This document shows positions 1 through 8,294 of a DNA stretch of 33,220 nucleotides, piece after piece (the stretch's first letter is position 1; every line of letters starts with the position of its first letter). The position numbers were made by a program, and so were the translations under genes. The stretch is from Streptomyces sp. CB01881 (GTDB lineage: Bacteria > Actinomycetota > Actinomycetes > Streptomycetales > Streptomycetaceae). A model generated the notes under the pieces. It ran no database searches and had not been told where the DNA came from. It saw only the letters and a list, made by a program, of their open reading frames with translations. Location of the stretch: positions 10,318,519 to 10,351,738 of the forward strand of contig NZ_CP026498.1 in the NCBI RefSeq assembly GCF_002953255.1, read 5' to 3'.

Positions 1-1499
1 GCGGCAGGCTGCAGGCGCCAGGCCAGGGCCGACGCGGCCAGCAGCAGCGCACCGGCCAGGACCGCCGCCACGTTCATGCCGTGCACGAAGGCGTCACGGG
101 CGCTCGCCAGCAGCGGGCCGGCCAGCGTCTCCGGCAGGCCGTGCGCGGCCTCGACCGCCCCGCCCAGCGACTCGCCCGCCCGGGTGGCCGCCGCAGCGTC
201 GGTGCCGGCCGGCACGGCCAGCCCGCCCGCGTACAGCGAGCCGACCACCGAGCCGACCAGCGCGATGCCGAGCGCGGTGCCCAGCTCGTACGCCGTCTCG
301 GAGACCGCGGAGGCGGCGCCGGCCTTGTCGGCGGGCGAGGCGCTCAGCACGAGGTCGGCGCCGAGCGTGTAGACCACGCCCTCGGCGGTGCCGACGATCA
401 GGAAGGCGGCGGCCAGCAGCAGGTACGTGGTGTCCTGGTGCACCCAGCCGATCAGGCCGATGCCGGAGCCCATGGCCAGCAGGCTGACGGTCAGGGCGGC
501 CCGGGCGCCGGTGCGCCGTGCCAGCCGGGCGGTGAGCAGTCCGCCGACCACGGCGCCGGCGAAGGCCGGCAGCTCCGCCAGACCCGCCTGGAGCGGGTCG
601 TACCCGCGGACCAGCTGCAGGTACTGGGAGGTCACGAAGACCACGCCCGAGAGCCCGATCAGCGCGGTGAGCGAGGCGAGTACGGCCGCGGTGAACCGGC
701 GGTCGGCGAAGAGCCGGACGTCGAGCAGCGGGGTGGGCAGCCGCAACTGGCGGCGGACGAAGACGGTCAGCGCGGTGGCGCCGAGCACGGCCGCGACCGG
801 CACGTCCCAGCGGGCCACGCCGTGCGCGGCGGCCTCCTTGATCGCGTAGACCACGCCGATCACGCCGGCCAGCGACAGCAGCACGCTCAGCACGTCCCAG
901 CGGCCCGGCTTCGGGTCCCTGGACTCGGGCAGCAGCCAGGCGCCGAGGACCAGCAGCAGCACCAGCACCGGGATGTTCAGCAGGAACACCGAGCCCCACC
1001 AGAAGTGCTCCAGCAGCACCCCGCCGACCACCGGGCCGAGCGCGGCGCCGGCGGTGGCGGCCGCGCCCCAGATGCCGATCGCGGTGGCCCGCTCGCGGTC
1101 GTCCGGGAAGAGGCTGCGGATCAGCGACAGGGTGGACGGCATGATGGTCGCCCCGGCCACGCCGAGCAGCGCCCGGGCCAGGATCAGCCAGCCGGCGCTG
1201 GGCGAGTAGGCGGCCAGCAGCGAGGCGGCGCCGAACGCGGTGGACCCGGCCAGCAGCAGCTTCTTGCGGCCGATCCGGTCGCTCAGCGCACCCATGCTGA
1301 CCAGCAGGCCGGCCAGCACGAACGAGTAGGCGTCGCCGATCCAGAGCAACTGGGTGCCGCTGGGGCGCAGCGTCTCGCTGATCGACGGTATGGCGAGGGA
1401 GAGGACGGTCGCGTCGACGGCGACCAGGGTGACGGCCAGGACGAGGACGGCGAGGCCGGTCCAGCGCTGGCGGGGGCTGGTGAGGACGGTACTGCTCAT
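1..1499 (-). CDS. MFS drug efflux transporter, DHA2 (EmrB/QacA) type, partial
   Basis: Integral membrane proton-driven multidrug exporter. The frame is open from an ATG at 1499 to the left edge (about 499 residues), so the C-terminus lies outside the window. The N-terminal part shows the DHA2 motif-A loop (GALSDRIGRKK) after the second membrane segment, and a WIGDAY stretch just before it. Hydrophobic segments continue along the whole length, as expected for a 14-helix pump. A purine-rich GGAAA lies upstream of the start. It sits 90 bp downstream of a TetR regulator on the same strand, so the two probably form a regulator-pump operon controlled from the palindrome at 2155-2172. Substrate cannot be told from the sequence. 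Family assignment is firm. Confidence 0.9.
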   Translation of the reverse strand, partial: MSSTVLTSPRQRWTGLAVLVLAVTLVAVDATVLSLAIPSISETLRPSGTQLLWIGDAYSFVLAGLLVSMGALSDRIGRKKLLLAGSTAFGAASLLAAYSPSAGWLILARALLGVAGATIMPSTLSLIRSLFPDDRERATAIGIWGAAATAGAALGPVVGGVLLEHFWWGSVFLLNIPVLVLLLVLGAWLLPESRDPKPGRWDVLSVLLSLAGVIGVVYAIKEAAAHGVARWDVPVAAVLGATALTVFVRRQLRLPTPLLDVRLFADRRFTAAVLASLTALIGLSGVVFVTSQYLQLVRGYDPLQAGLAELPAFAGAVVGGLLTARLARRTGARAALTVSLLAMGSGIGLIGWVHQDTTYLLLAAAFLIVGTAEGVVYTLGADLVLSASPADKAGAASAVSETAYELGTALGIALVGSVVGSLYAGGLAVPAGTDAAAATRAGESLGGAVEAAHGLPETLAGPLLASARDAFVHGMNVAAVLAGALLLAASALAWRLQPA

Positions 1500-1589
1500 G
1501 GGTATCGGTTTCCGGCCGCTGTTCCGAGGGCCTGTGATCCGAGGTGCTGTGAGGGTGGGTGGGAGCGGTGGGGTGCGGGGCCGGTGCGG

Positions 1590-2135
1590 CTACGGGCGGC
1601 GCAGTGCGCCGCCGAGGAAGAGCTCGGCGAGCGAGAACGCGGCGTCGCGCGGGGCGAGCCGGCCGTCCTGGATGGCCCAGCCGATGCCGGCGACGAGGTC
1701 GAAGAAGGCCTCGCTGAGCCAGCCGGCGGAGAGCTCGACGCGGAAGACGCCCTCCTGCTGGCCGCGCAGGAAGAGCGCGTGCAGCCGGGAGATCTGCGAC
1801 TCCCAGAGCTCGTTGATCTCGTCGTCGTCGTAGAGCTGGTTCTCGCCGGCCAGGAAGGCGCAGAGCGCGGCGTCCGGGACGGTGACGTCGACCAGGCGGC
1901 GCAGCGCGGTGTGCGCGTCGCCGTCCTCGACCGCGGCGGCGTCCAGCGCGGCCCCGAACCGTTGCAGCCCGAGCAGGCCGACCTCGCGGATCAGCGCCTC
2001 CCGGCCGGGGAAGAGCCGGTGCAGGGTGGCGCGGCTGATGCCCGCGGCGCGGGCGATCTCGTCGAGGTGGGCGGTGGGGCGGCGGGAGAGCACGCCCACG
2101 GCGGCTTCGAGGACGGAGTCGCGGTCGGTGGCCAT
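1590..2135 (-). CDS. TetR/AcrR family transcriptional regulator
   Basis: 181-residue one-component repressor. The N-terminal helix-turn-helix covers about residues 6-50 (HLDEIARAAGISRATLHRLF, then GREALI). The C-terminal all-helical part is the ligand and dimer domain. The ATG at 2135 is chosen because it gives a normal TetR length; an upstream in-frame ATG at 2177 would place the N-terminus across the palindrome at 2155-2172. The palindrome is 20-37 bp upstream of the chosen start, a typical autoregulatory operator position. The gene lies immediately upstream of the DHA2 pump on the same strand, so it most likely represses itself and the pump until an inducer binds. The inducer is unknown. 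Confidence 0.88.
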   Translation of the reverse strand: MATDRDSVLEAAVGVLSRRPTAHLDEIARAAGISRATLHRLFPGREALIREVGLLGLQRFGAALDAAAVEDGDAHTALRRLVDVTVPDAALCAFLAGENQLYDDDEINELWESQISRLHALFLRGQQEGVFRVELSAGWLSEAFFDLVAGIGWAIQDGRLAPRDAAFSLAELFLGGALRRP

Positions 2136-2154
2136 AGAACGACTGTACATCAAA

Positions 2155-2172
2155 TGAGACATGGGTGTCTCA
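2155..2172. promoter_or_regulatory. Palindromic operator upstream of the TetR gene
   Basis: Perfect inverted repeat TGAGACA-N4-TGTCTCA (18 bp) located 20 bp upstream of the TetR start codon. Arm length and position fit a TetR-family operator covering the promoter of the TetR-pump unit. Binding is inferred, not shown. Confidence 0.65.
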
Positions 2173-2261
2173 ATCATTTCGTGGATGACTCACCTGAGGC
2201 GGGTGGGTCTGGTCGGTCCGGTGTGAGCGCGGCAAAAGGTCCGGTGTGAAGGCAACAAAAA

Positions 2262-2290
2262 ACCGGGGACGGCGGTGGGCCGTCCCCGGT
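2262..2290 (-). terminator. Rho-independent terminator of the SepF-like gene
   Basis: Perfect 11-bp stem (2262-2272 with 2280-2290) and a 7-nt loop, starting 34 bp past the SepF-like stop codon on the minus strand. On that strand it is followed by a run of six T residues, the classic intrinsic terminator layout. Confidence 0.8.
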
Positions 2291-2323
2291 CGTGCGCGCT
2301 GCGGCGCCCGGTCCCGGTGGTGC

Positions 2324-2716
2324 TCAGCTCTGGTTGTAGAAGCCGGTGTCGTCCAGCGGGCGGTCGATCACCATCACCTCGACGTCCGCCGGGGTGAGCA
2401 GGAAGACCCGGCGGGCGATCCGCTCGATGCCCCCGCGGGTGCCGAAGATCAGGCCGGAGGCGAAGTCGACCATGCGCTTGGCCTCGGCCTCATCCATCTC
2501 GGTGAGGTCCATGACCACGGGCGTGCTGGCCCGGATGTGCTCGCCGACCGTCCGGGCCGCCTCGAAGCCCGTCGGCCGCAGGGAGACGATCTTCGTGGGA
2601 GCGGGGGAGGACGGTACCGTCTCCTGCTCGATCCACTCGTCGTCGTACACCGCGGCCGGGTAGTTCCCGGAGGGCATCAGCCACCCGTTGTGGTGCTCGT
2701 CGCGAAGTGCTCCCAT
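2324..2716 (-). CDS. SepF-like cell division protein
   Basis: 130 residues, cytoplasmic. The C-terminal two-thirds (from about residue 40, KIVSLRPTGFEAARTVGEHIRAS and on to the TPADVEVMV end) is a typical SepF domain, the fold that tethers FtsZ to the membrane and bundles its filaments. The N-terminal 35 residues are short and acidic and lack the longer linker of many SepF proteins. The ATG at 2716 is chosen because GGGAGG lies 6 nt upstream; an extended reading from 2809 lacks such a site. The usual dcw neighbours (ftsZ, ylmE, yggT) are absent, so this is more likely one of the SepF-like paralogues of Streptomyces (SflA/SflB type) than the main sepF. A strong terminator follows it and it appears monocistronic. 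Confidence 0.85.
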   Translation of the reverse strand: MGALRDEHHNGWLMPSGNYPAAVYDDEWIEQETVPSSPAPTKIVSLRPTGFEAARTVGEHIRASTPVVMDLTEMDEAEAKRMVDFASGLIFGTRGGIERIARRVFLLTPADVEVMVIDRPLDDTGFYNQS

Positions 2717-2758
2717 GCCGCGCCTCCCTGCCTCGTTCCGTTCAGGTCCCCCGGTGCG

Positions 2759-2775
2759 CGTGTCCTTTTGACACG
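2759..2775. promoter_or_regulatory. Inverted GACAC pair upstream of the SepF-like gene (possible WhiA site)
   Basis: CGTGTC-ctttt-GACACG, a perfect 6-bp inverted repeat 43 bp upstream of the SepF-like start. Each arm contains GACAC, the core bound by the sporulation regulator WhiA in Streptomyces. The motif is short, so the assignment rests on its inverted pairing and its place before a division gene. Confidence 0.4.
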
Positions 2776-2924
2776 TCATCCACTCGTCGGAACTGTCCGA
2801 GTATCGCACTGATCACCGGTCCCGTGCCCGCTCGCGACCCCCGTACGAGTCGTGCCGCGCCGGAAACCCGGGCGAACCCGGGCAACTGTTGCGACGCAGT
2901 GGGACGGCGGACGGTTGCGCGCGT

Positions 2925-2968
2925 AGACCATATCGGTCTCGGTCACCCCTTAATTGACCTTCTGTCAA
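2925..2968 (-). promoter_or_regulatory. Promoter-like AT-richer stretch with two small inverted repeats
   Basis: AGACC-N5-GGTCT (2925-2939) is followed by TTGAC-N5-GTCAA (2954-2968). Read on the minus strand the second repeat begins with a perfect -35 hexamer TTGACA (2968-2963), but no good -10 hexamer lies 17 nt on. It could drive the SepF-like gene about 210 bp downstream or be an operator. Weak call. Confidence 0.3.
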
Positions 2969-2984
2969 CAATGCGGGAACGATT

Positions 2985-3515
2985 TCACTCGCCGGTTGCG
3001 CCGTCCACCAGCTCCCGCAGCAGATCGGCGTGTCCGTTGTGCCGGGCGTACTCCTCGATCATGTGCACCAGGATCCAGCGGAGCGTCACCTGTTCCCCGC
3101 GGCGGTCGCGTTTGCCCACGGTCTCCAGCGGCAGGCCCTCGCAGGCGGTGCGGGCGGCCGTGATCTGGGCCTGCCAGGCGGCGAAGTCCGCCTCGGCGTC
3201 CGCGGTGTCGACCAGGTCGAAGTCGCCGTCCGGATGCTGCTCGCTCCAGTAGAGGCCGCCGGGGCCGGTCTCCTCGCCGAGCAGGATGGCGCGGAACCAG
3301 AAGCGCTCCACCTCGGCCATGTGCCGGACGAGGCCGAGCAGGGAGAGCGAGGACGGCGGGACGGAGCGCAGCCGCAGCTGGTCGGCGGTCAGACCCTCGC
3401 ACTTGACGGCGAGGGTCGCACGGTGGAAGTCCAGCCAGGCGGTCAGCATGGCGGTCTCGTCCGCGGCGAACGGGGGTTCGGACCGGGTGGTGGCGGTCGT
3501 CACAGGGCTTGTCAT
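2985..3515 (-). CDS. DinB-fold protein (DUF664 family)
   Basis: 176 residues, predicted cytoplasmic four-helix bundle of the DinB/YfiT superfamily, which contains metal- and thiol-dependent enzymes. Visible hallmarks are LLGLVRHMAEVERFWF in the first half and LRWILVHMIEEYARHNGHADLLRE near the end. Their histidines (HMAE, HMIEE, RHNGH) form the likely metal triad. The second of two adjacent ATGs (3515) is chosen because AGGA lies 8 nt before it; the first (3524) has no spaced ribosome site. Substrate and reaction are unknown. It shares strand and direction with the TVP38-type gene upstream, but the 81-bp gap gives no proof of an operon. Confidence 0.85.
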   Translation of the reverse strand: MTSPVTTATTRSEPPFAADETAMLTAWLDFHRATLAVKCEGLTADQLRLRSVPPSSLSLLGLVRHMAEVERFWFRAILLGEETGPGGLYWSEQHPDGDFDLVDTADAEADFAAWQAQITAARTACEGLPLETVGKRDRRGEQVTLRWILVHMIEEYARHNGHADLLRELVDGATGE

Positions 3516-3596
3516 GGCGGTCATCCTGGCGCAGGGGTGCCGGGGAAGCCACCGAATAGCCGGCGGGCGCCGGAGTGCGGCGGGCGCGGGCGGCGC

Positions 3597-4340
3597 TCAG
3601 GCGGCGGCCGAGCGCCGCCGGGCCGCGGCCCGCCAGAGCGAGACCAGGCTCCCCACGACGAGGACGCCGATCGCCCCGGCCGACACCAGGAACGCCGCGG
3701 ACCCCGGCTCGCCCGCGCTGGCCGCCGCCGTCACGTAGACCGCCGTGGTCGGGACCACGCCGAGCGCGGTGGCCAGCAGGAACGGCAGGAACCGCACGCC
3801 GGAGAAGGCCGCGCCGTAGTTGCCGGCCTGGAACGGCAGCCCGGGCAGCAGGCGCAGCAGCAGCACGCTGCGGAACCCCTGCTCGGTGAACCGCCGGTCG
3901 AGCGCGGTCAGCATCCGCCCGCGCAGGTAGGGGCGGAGCGCCTCGCGCCCGAGCAGCCGCCCGAGCGCGAAGGCCATCGCGGCCCCGAGCGTGGTGCCGA
4001 GCACGGCCAGCAGTACGCCCTGCTGGATGCCGAGCAGCAGTCCCGCCGCCGCGTTGAGGGCCGGCCGCGGTACGAAGGCGAGCGTCCCCACGGCGTAGAC
4101 CGCGGTGAACGCGGGGGCCAGCCAGTACGCCGGCACCCCGGCGGGCAGCCCGCCGGAGAGCAGCGCCGTCGGGCTCCACAGCAGCAGCGAACCGGCGGCC
4201 GCCGCGAGGATCACGATCAGCAGGGCGAACCGCAGCCACGTCGAGCGCGAGTGCGGACCGGGTGGCGGAACCGGCGACGGCGACGGCACGGTCGACGGGG
4301 CGGCCGTCGCGGGCCGGGCGGGCGGTGTGGAGTCGGGCAC
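3597..4340 (-). CDS. TVP38/TMEM64 family membrane protein
   Basis: 247 residues with a VTT (SNARE-associated, DedA-like) domain. A proline-rich cytoplasmic leader (residues 1-35) precedes five or six hydrophobic segments. The family signature is seen in the central stretch FVPRPALNAAAGLLLG, GRLLGREALRPYLRG and FRSVLLLRLLPGLPFQAGNYGAAFSGVRFLPFL, with its conserved R, P and G residues. Related proteins are lipid scramblases or transporters of the cytoplasmic membrane; the role of this one is unknown. The start is a GTG at 4340 with only a weak ribosome site, so a start slightly downstream, nearer the first membrane segment, is possible. Confidence 0.85.
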   Translation of the reverse strand: MPDSTPPARPATAAPSTVPSPSPVPPPGPHSRSTWLRFALLIVILAAAAGSLLLWSPTALLSGGLPAGVPAYWLAPAFTAVYAVGTLAFVPRPALNAAAGLLLGIQQGVLLAVLGTTLGAAMAFALGRLLGREALRPYLRGRMLTALDRRFTEQGFRSVLLLRLLPGLPFQAGNYGAAFSGVRFLPFLLATALGVVPTTAVYVTAAASAGEPGSAAFLVSAGAIGVLVVGSLVSLWRAAARRRSAAA

Positions 4341-4474
4341 CGCCCGAGCCTAACCGCTGCCCGGGTGGGGTCGGGCGGGCGTGGCAGCCGGCTCCGGCCG
4401 CCTCTGCGGGCGCCTCCGCGGGGCTGCGGGCGGCTGCGGGGGCGGCCAGGGCCTTGGCCCGGGCGGGGCCCGGC

Positions 4475-5265
4475 TCAGCTCGGCAGGGACGGCCGGCCGG
4501 GGCCGGCCAGGAAGGCGAGCAGGCGCTGCCAGGAGTCCGCGGCCGCGTCGGCGTGCCCGGCGGCGCCGAGCTCGAAGAAGTGTGCGGGGCGTGGGGATGG
4601 ACCACGAACCGGTGCGGGCAGCCGGCCGCGCCGAGGGCCTCCTCGAAGGCGCGGACCGCCTCGGGGGCGATCGACTCGTCGGCACCGCCCCAGAGCGCGA
4701 GGACCGGCGCGGTCAGCCCGGGGGCGAGCTGGGTCGGGCCGGGGGCGCCGTTGATGGTGTCGGGGTAGCCGTAGAAGCCGACCACCGCGCCGGCCAGGCC
4801 GAAGCGGGGCGCCGCCGTCCGGAACGCCTGGCGGCCGCCGAAGCAGAAGCCGAGCGCGACCACCTCGCGGGCGCCGTCCTCGCGCAGCCGGTCGATCCCG
4901 GCGCGGATGTCGGCGTCGAGGCCGTCCGGGGTGAGGGCCAGCAGGTGGGGCAGCAGGCCGGGCGGCTCGCCGAATTCCCGGGGGCGCTTTTCCGGGTCGG
5001 GGCCGGCGGTGCGCCCGAAATAGTCGATCGCCAGTGCCGGATGACCCTGTTCGGCGAGCCGGACGGCGGTCTGCCGGTAGAAACCCGAAAGTCCCCGGTT
5101 GTCCGGCAGGACGAGGACGGCCGGGCCCGTGGGATTCTCCGGTCGGGCCAGGAAGGCGCCGAATCCGGTGCCGTCCCCAGCGGTCAGGGTGAGCGCGGTG
5201 GCCTCGGCGATCGCGCTGGTCGGGGGAGTGAGGGCGGGGGGTGTGGCGGCGGCGTCGTGACACAC
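4475..5265 (-). pseudogene. Dienelactone hydrolase family protein, broken by a -1 frameshift
   Basis: Alpha/beta hydrolase of the dienelactone hydrolase family. From a GTG at 5265 (AAGGAA 7 nt upstream) the frame gives 228 good residues with the full triad: Cys141 in GFCFGG, Asp196 in GGADES and His228 in HAPH. Right after His228 the family sequence FFELGAAGHADAAADSWQRL continues in another frame and ends at the TGA at 4475. The break lies between 4580 and 4581: CAC-A-C-TTC-TTC reads CAC-AGC-TTC-TTC (HSFF) if one base is restored. Without it, translation runs far past the normal end into meaningless sequence. It may be a recent natural frameshift or a one-base sequence error. Both parts otherwise look intact, so the gene was functional until recently. 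Confidence 0.85.
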
Positions 5266-5410
5266 GGGGGAATTCCTTCGCTGGTCGCGGTTCCCGATAT
5301 TAGCGAGGAACTCTCCGTGGAACGGCCATCATATCAATCGGAGATTTTTCGAAAGGCCTTTCCGGTGACATGGTGATGACATTCTGCCGGTCCGCGGGCC
5401 GCCTTTTCCG

Positions 5411-6673
5411 TTATCGGCGCGACGGGTCGGCCAGCGGCTCGGCCCGTCGCTTCGCCTCCGAGGGCGCTCCGCCCGCCGCGTCCGGCTCGGCGAGGCGGAG
5501 TGCGCCCGCGCTCGGCACCAGGGCGAAGGCGAGGGCGGTGACCACGCCGAAGGAGACGGTGAGCGAGGTGGCCTGGGCGAGCCCGCCGACGATGGCGGGG
5601 GCGACCAGGCCGGAGGTGTAGGTGACGGTGGCGACGCCGGCGATGGCCTGGCTGGGGTTGGTGCCGATCCGGCCGGCGGCGGCGAAGGCCAGCGGCACGA
5701 TCACCGCGATCCCGATGCCGATCAGCGCGAAGCCGGGGATGGCCAGCCCCGGGCTGTCGGCGCCGACCACCAGCAGGCCGCCCGCGGTGGCGACGGCCCC
5801 GCCGAGCCTGGTCGCCCGGACGGCGCCGAGGCGGCGGATCACCGCGTCGCCGACCAGCCGGCTGACCGCCATGGTGAGCGAGAACGCCGTGTAGGAGGCG
5901 GCCGCGAGGGTGGCCGAGGCGCCGGTGACGTCCTTGAGGTAGACGCCGCTCCAGTCCATCGACGCGCCCTCGGCGAAGACGGCGCAGAAGCCGACCAGTC
6001 CGATCACCAGGGAACTGCGCGGCGGCAGTGCGAACCGCGGCGGGGCCTCGGCCTCCGCAGCGGCCCGGAAGTCGGGCAGGCTCCGGCAGACCGGCTGGGC
6101 GAGGGCGGCCAGGATCAGGGCGGTGACGAGCAGCTGGAGCCGGGCGTCGAGGTCCTGGTGGGCGGCGAGGATGCCGAAGCCGGAGGCCAGCAGCCCGCCG
6201 ACGCTCCACATCCCGTGCAGCCCGGACATGATCGAGCGGCCGAGCCGCTGCTCGACCTCGACACCCTGCGCGTTCATCGCGACGTCCGCCATGCCGGCCG
6301 TCGCACCGTAGACGAACAGCACCGCGCAGAGGGCCGCGAGGGAAGGGGTGAGGGCGGGCAGGGCCAGTGCCAGGCACCAGACGGTGAGTAGCCCGCGCAC
6401 TGCGGCCCGCCCGCCGAAGCGGTGGACGAACCGGCCGGCCAGCGGCATCGCGAGGAACGAGCCGATCGCGGGCATCACCAGGGCCAGGCCGAGCTGGCCG
6501 GGGGAGAGGCCGAGGCGGTCCTGGATCCACGGGATCCGGGTGACGAAGGTGCCGCCGACGGCGCCGTGCACGGCGAACACCAGGGCGACGGCCGTCCTGG
6601 CGCGGCGCGGCCGCTCCAGGGTGTCGGGGGCGGCCGGGCCGCGGGGTGGTCCTGCGGTCGGTGTGTCGGTCAT
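5411..6673 (-). CDS. MFS transporter
   Basis: 420-residue, about 12-helix permease of the cytoplasmic membrane. The N-terminal half has AVHGAVGGTFVTRIPWIQDRLGLS and a motif-A-like loop around PLAGRFVHRFGGR. Helices 7-12 follow a central loop near residues 200-215. The closest recognisable group is the fucose-permease-like and YbjJ-like MFS proteins, but the substrate is unknown. The ATG at 6673 has GGGAGGGAA upstream; reading further upstream runs into the intergenic region. It is divergent from a ROK regulator with 157 bp between the starts. ROK regulators often govern sugar uptake, which suggests but does not prove a carbohydrate-type substrate. Confidence 0.85.
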   Translation of the reverse strand: MTDTPTAGPPRGPAAPDTLERPRRARTAVALVFAVHGAVGGTFVTRIPWIQDRLGLSPGQLGLALVMPAIGSFLAMPLAGRFVHRFGGRAAVRGLLTVWCLALALPALTPSLAALCAVLFVYGATAGMADVAMNAQGVEVEQRLGRSIMSGLHGMWSVGGLLASGFGILAAHQDLDARLQLLVTALILAALAQPVCRSLPDFRAAAEAEAPPRFALPPRSSLVIGLVGFCAVFAEGASMDWSGVYLKDVTGASATLAAASYTAFSLTMAVSRLVGDAVIRRLGAVRATRLGGAVATAGGLLVVGADSPGLAIPGFALIGIGIAVIVPLAFAAAGRIGTNPSQAIAGVATVTYTSGLVAPAIVGGLAQATSLTVSFGVVTALAFALVPSAGALRLAEPDAAGGAPSEAKRRAEPLADPSRR

Positions 6674-6776
6674 CCGGTGTTCCCTCCCGGTCGCGCCGAG
6701 GCGCAACGGTGCCCTGTGGGTGGTTTCTGCCCCTGTGGGGCGGCGCGAGGCCGTTCGCGTCCCCGCGGCGCCGTTC

Positions 6777-6804
6777 GATAAATTATCAGGAAGGGACCCT
6801 GATA
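6777..6804. promoter_or_regulatory. Palindromes in the MFS-ROK divergent promoter region
   Basis: Two overlapping inverted repeats: GATAA-N-TTATC at 6777-6787 and TATCAGG-N7-CCTGATA at 6784-6804, both perfect. They end 26 bp before the ROK start and lie in an AT-rich patch of an otherwise GC-rich region. This is a good candidate operator for ROK autoregulation and control of the divergent permease. Confidence 0.6.
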
Positions 6805-6830
6805 GAAACACTCTGGAAGGATGCACTCCC

Positions 6831-8024
6831 ATGACCACCGCGCGTACGGCCACGCCGAGCACCGCCCGGGCGATCAACGACCGGCTGGCGCTCAACCTGC
6901 TGCTCGAACAGGGACCACTGACCGCGACCGAGCTGCGCGGCCTCACCGGTCTCTCCCGGCCCACCGTCGCCGACCTGCTGGAACGCCTCCAGCGGACCGG
7001 CCTGGTGGCCGTGGTCGGCGAACGCGGGGAACAGCGGCGTGGTCCCAACGCCCGGCTCTACGCCCTCGTGTCCTCCCGGGCCCACATCGGCGCCATCGAC
7101 GTCCGCGCCGGCGGCGTCAGCCTGGTCGTCGCCGACTTCGCCGGCCAGGCCCTGGCCGCCGCGGAGCTGGCCGTCGAGGGGCGCGGCGAGAGCGGCACGG
7201 CGGCCCGGATCGTCCGGACCCTGCTCGACACCGCCCGCCGGGCCGGCGTCGAGCAGCTGCACACCGTCGCCGTCGGCGCCCCCGGCCTGGTCGACCCCGC
7301 CACCGGCCGGCTCCACAGCACCGGAGCGCTGCCCCCCTGGCACGCCGAACTGCTCACCGCCCTGCGTGAGGTGCCCGGCACCGACGTGATCCTGGAGAAC
7401 GAGGTCAACCTGGCCGGCCGCGCCGAGTACCGGATCGGTGCCGCCCGGGGCCAGGACACCTTCGTCCTGGTCTGGCTCGGCCACAGCGTCGGCGCCGCCG
7501 TGATCATCGACGGGCGGCTGCGGCGAGGGGCCTCCGGTGGCACCGGCGAGATCTGCTTCCTGCCCGTACCGGGCACCGTCGCGCTGCCCAGCGCCACCGA
7601 CTGCGAGGGCGGCTTCCACGGACTGGTCGGCAGTGCCGCCGTCTGCGACCTGGCCCGCGCCCACGGCCTGCCGGCCGACCCGGCCGACGACGCGTCCGCC
7701 GCCGAGGCCGCCGTCCGGGCCGCGCTCGACGCGCTCGGCGACGGCGGACCGGGCGGACCGTTCCTGGACGAGCTGGCCGGGCGGATCGCCGTGGGCACCG
7801 CCGCCGTCTGCGTGGTCCTCGACCCGGGCTGCGTCGTGCTCGGCGGCGAGATCGGCCGGGCCGGCGGCGCCGAACTCGCCCGCCGGGTGGAGCACCGCCT
7901 CGCCGCCCTCTCGCCGCTGCGCACCGAGGTCCGGGCCGGGACGGCCGGCGGCGGGGCGGTGCTCGGCGGCGCCGTCCTCACCGCGGGCGACGCCGTCCGG
8001 CGGGACCTCTTCGGCGAGCCGTAG
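6831..8024 (+). CDS. ROK family transcriptional regulator
   Basis: 397-residue repressor. Residues about 10-65 form a winged helix-turn-helix (LNLLLEQGPLTATELRGLTGLSRPTVADLLERLQRTGLV); the rest is a ROK (sugar kinase-like) domain (AIDVRAGG, GHSVGAAVIIDGRLRRGASGGTGEI, VVLGGEIG). The ATG at 6831 has GGAAGG 10 nt upstream. The domain looks non-catalytic. The ATP loop DxGGT is replaced by DVRAGG, the usual GEIGH is GEICF, and the zinc motif CxCGxxGCxE is absent (only TDCEGGFHG remains). It probably senses a sugar or sugar phosphate without zinc or kinase activity. Divergent from the MFS permease, which is its likeliest target. Confidence 0.9.
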   Translation: MTTARTATPSTARAINDRLALNLLLEQGPLTATELRGLTGLSRPTVADLLERLQRTGLVAVVGERGEQRRGPNARLYALVSSRAHIGAIDVRAGGVSLVVADFAGQALAAAELAVEGRGESGTAARIVRTLLDTARRAGVEQLHTVAVGAPGLVDPATGRLHSTGALPPWHAELLTALREVPGTDVILENEVNLAGRAEYRIGAARGQDTFVLVWLGHSVGAAVIIDGRLRRGASGGTGEICFLPVPGTVALPSATDCEGGFHGLVGSAAVCDLARAHGLPADPADDASAAEAAVRAALDALGDGGPGGPFLDELAGRIAVGTAAVCVVLDPGCVVLGGEIGRAGGAELARRVEHRLAALSPLRTEVRAGTAGGGAVLGGAVLTAGDAVRRDLFGEP

Positions 8025-8294
8025 CGGGCGGCGCCGCGCGGCGGCCGGCGGCCGTCCGGGTCGGCGGGGCCGGGCGGTGAGGGGTGCTGCGGGGCGGTGG
8101 ACGAGCCCCGGCGGACCCCGGCGGACCCCGGGCCGTCCGGGGCGGGAACGGCTCCGCTTGGCCGGGCGGGCCCCCGGTGCGGCAGGATGGCGGCGACGGC
8201 CGGACCAGCGCCGCCGTCGGTCCCCGTGATACCGAAGTGCCGTCCACGTGACACGAACGCTGCCGTGCCACCGAACCACCGTCAGGAGTCGTAC

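Noticed and set aside
81..2249. 722-codon plus-strand frame opposite the drug pump and TetR genes
   Set aside because: Gln/Gly/Arg-rich low-complexity translation with no family resemblance; an antisense shadow common in high-GC DNA.
2965..4474. A very long minus-strand reading frame continuing the dienelactone hydrolase (766 codons from 5265)
   Set aside because: After His228 the sequence becomes Arg/Pro/Ala-rich nonsense and overlaps two well-supported genes in another frame. It is the product of the frameshift at 4580/4581.
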